From: an uncultured Lachnospiraceae bacterium
Lineage (GTDB): Bacteria > Bacillota > Clostridia > Lachnospirales > Lachnospiraceae
Length of the DNA: 23,804 nt
Direction: 5' to 3'
NCBI GenBank assembly: GCA_910585905.1
Contig: CAJUID010000044.1
Location: 1 to 23,804 of the forward strand
In this document: in pieces, positions 23,655 to 23,804 of the stretch
Numbering within the stretch: the stretch's first letter is position 1
How the letters are laid out: the number at the start of each line of letters is the position of its first letter
Notes under the pieces: generated by a model
Told to the model about the DNA's origin: nothing
The model's database searches: none
Seen by the model: the letters and a program-made list of their open reading frames with translations, nothing else
Program-made: the position numbers and the translations under genes

Positions 23655-23804
23655 CTGCCTCACCTCCCCCCATTTGATTTAAGAGAATAGCTGCAAGTAC
23701 CTCTTCATTCTCCTGCTGTTTTACTGCCTGCTGTAGGAGCATTTCTGCTAGCACTTCATCCTGCTCCTGCTGCTTCGCTAAAATGTCTGCCTGATTTAGT
23801 AATA
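23647..23804 (-). CDS. Partial phage late protein with internal repeats
   Basis: Only the last 51-52 codons are in the window; the 5' end is past the right edge. The visible part is rich in Gln, Glu, Leu and Ala. It has two similar units, KQQEQDEVLAEMLLQ and KQQENEEVLAAILLN, and looks like an amphipathic coiled coil. Its TAA overlaps the XkdX ATG, so the two are coupled. The position just before xkdX suggests a small tail- or fibre-associated protein. I do not recognise the family. Confidence 0.65.
   Translation of the reverse strand, partial: LLNQADILAKQQEQDEVLAEMLLQQAVKQQENEEVLAAILLNQMGGGEADV

Larger units (their letters stand above)
22141..23804. mobile_element. End of a prophage inserted in cotJC (continues past the right edge)
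   Basis: From the break in cotJC onward all recognisable genes are phage genes on the minus strand, reading toward cotJ: endolysin, holin, an XkdX-like protein and a partial coiled-coil protein. This is the usual order at the lysis end of a Firmicutes siphophage or tailocin late operon. No integrase lies in the visible 1.66 kb, so it is probably at the other end. The left boundary is placed at 22141, where CotJC homology stops. The true attachment core may include the preceding CAATATGGTGGT. Confidence 0.78.

Noticed and set aside
1..23804. CRISPR arrays, tRNA or rRNA genes, insertion sequences
   Set aside because: No regularly spaced direct repeats, no tRNA cloverleaf, no rRNA stretches and no transposase were seen.

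Overview
The window is low-GC DNA from a spore-forming Clostridia member, most likely Lachnospiraceae. The evidence is AT-rich intergenic DNA with strong TTGACA/TATAAT promoters and GGAGG ribosome sites, a T-box leader, the cotJ spore-coat operon, a CotS-like coat protein, an ECF sigma/anti-sigma pair of clostridial type, and glycogen branching enzyme next to phosphoglucomutase.

Layout. At the left edge (1-361, minus) is a T-box leader whose regulated gene lies outside the window. A back-to-back promoter reads right into a two-gene operon: a radical SAM protein of the UDG-linked DNA repair family plus its DUF4130 partner. Two abutting LexA-like boxes cover its transcription start. Next come a HAD phosphatase (minus), a secreted GH25 muramidase (plus) behind a structured non-coding element, an alkyltransferase-like protein and an MFS transporter (both minus). 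The glycogen section follows: glgB with a long folded leader, a strong bidirectional terminator, and a phosphoglucomutase facing it. Further right on the minus strand are a PEGA-domain lipoprotein, a CotS-family protein, a GC-rich palindromic intergenic element, an ECF sigma factor with its membrane anti-sigma partner, ATP-type PEP carboxykinase, and a membrane-anchored DUF885 metallopeptidase.

The right end holds the most interesting structure. The plus-strand operon cotJA-cotJB-cotJC is intact until codon 31 of cotJC, where homology to the family stops abruptly. Beyond the break lies a phage lysis and late-gene segment on the minus strand: amidase endolysin, holin, an XkdX-like protein and a truncated coiled-coil protein. 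The simplest reading is a prophage inserted in cotJC. It would resemble the skin element in sigK or SPbeta in spsM, where excision in the mother cell restores a sporulation gene. The far end of the element, its recombinase and the 3' part of cotJC are outside the window, so excision is inference.

Functionally the window combines central carbon storage and gluconeogenesis (glgB, pgm, pckA), envelope functions (muramidase, PEGA lipoprotein, ECF system, DUF885 peptidase), DNA repair (radical SAM pair, alkyltransferase-like protein) and sporulation (CotS-like protein, cotJ).
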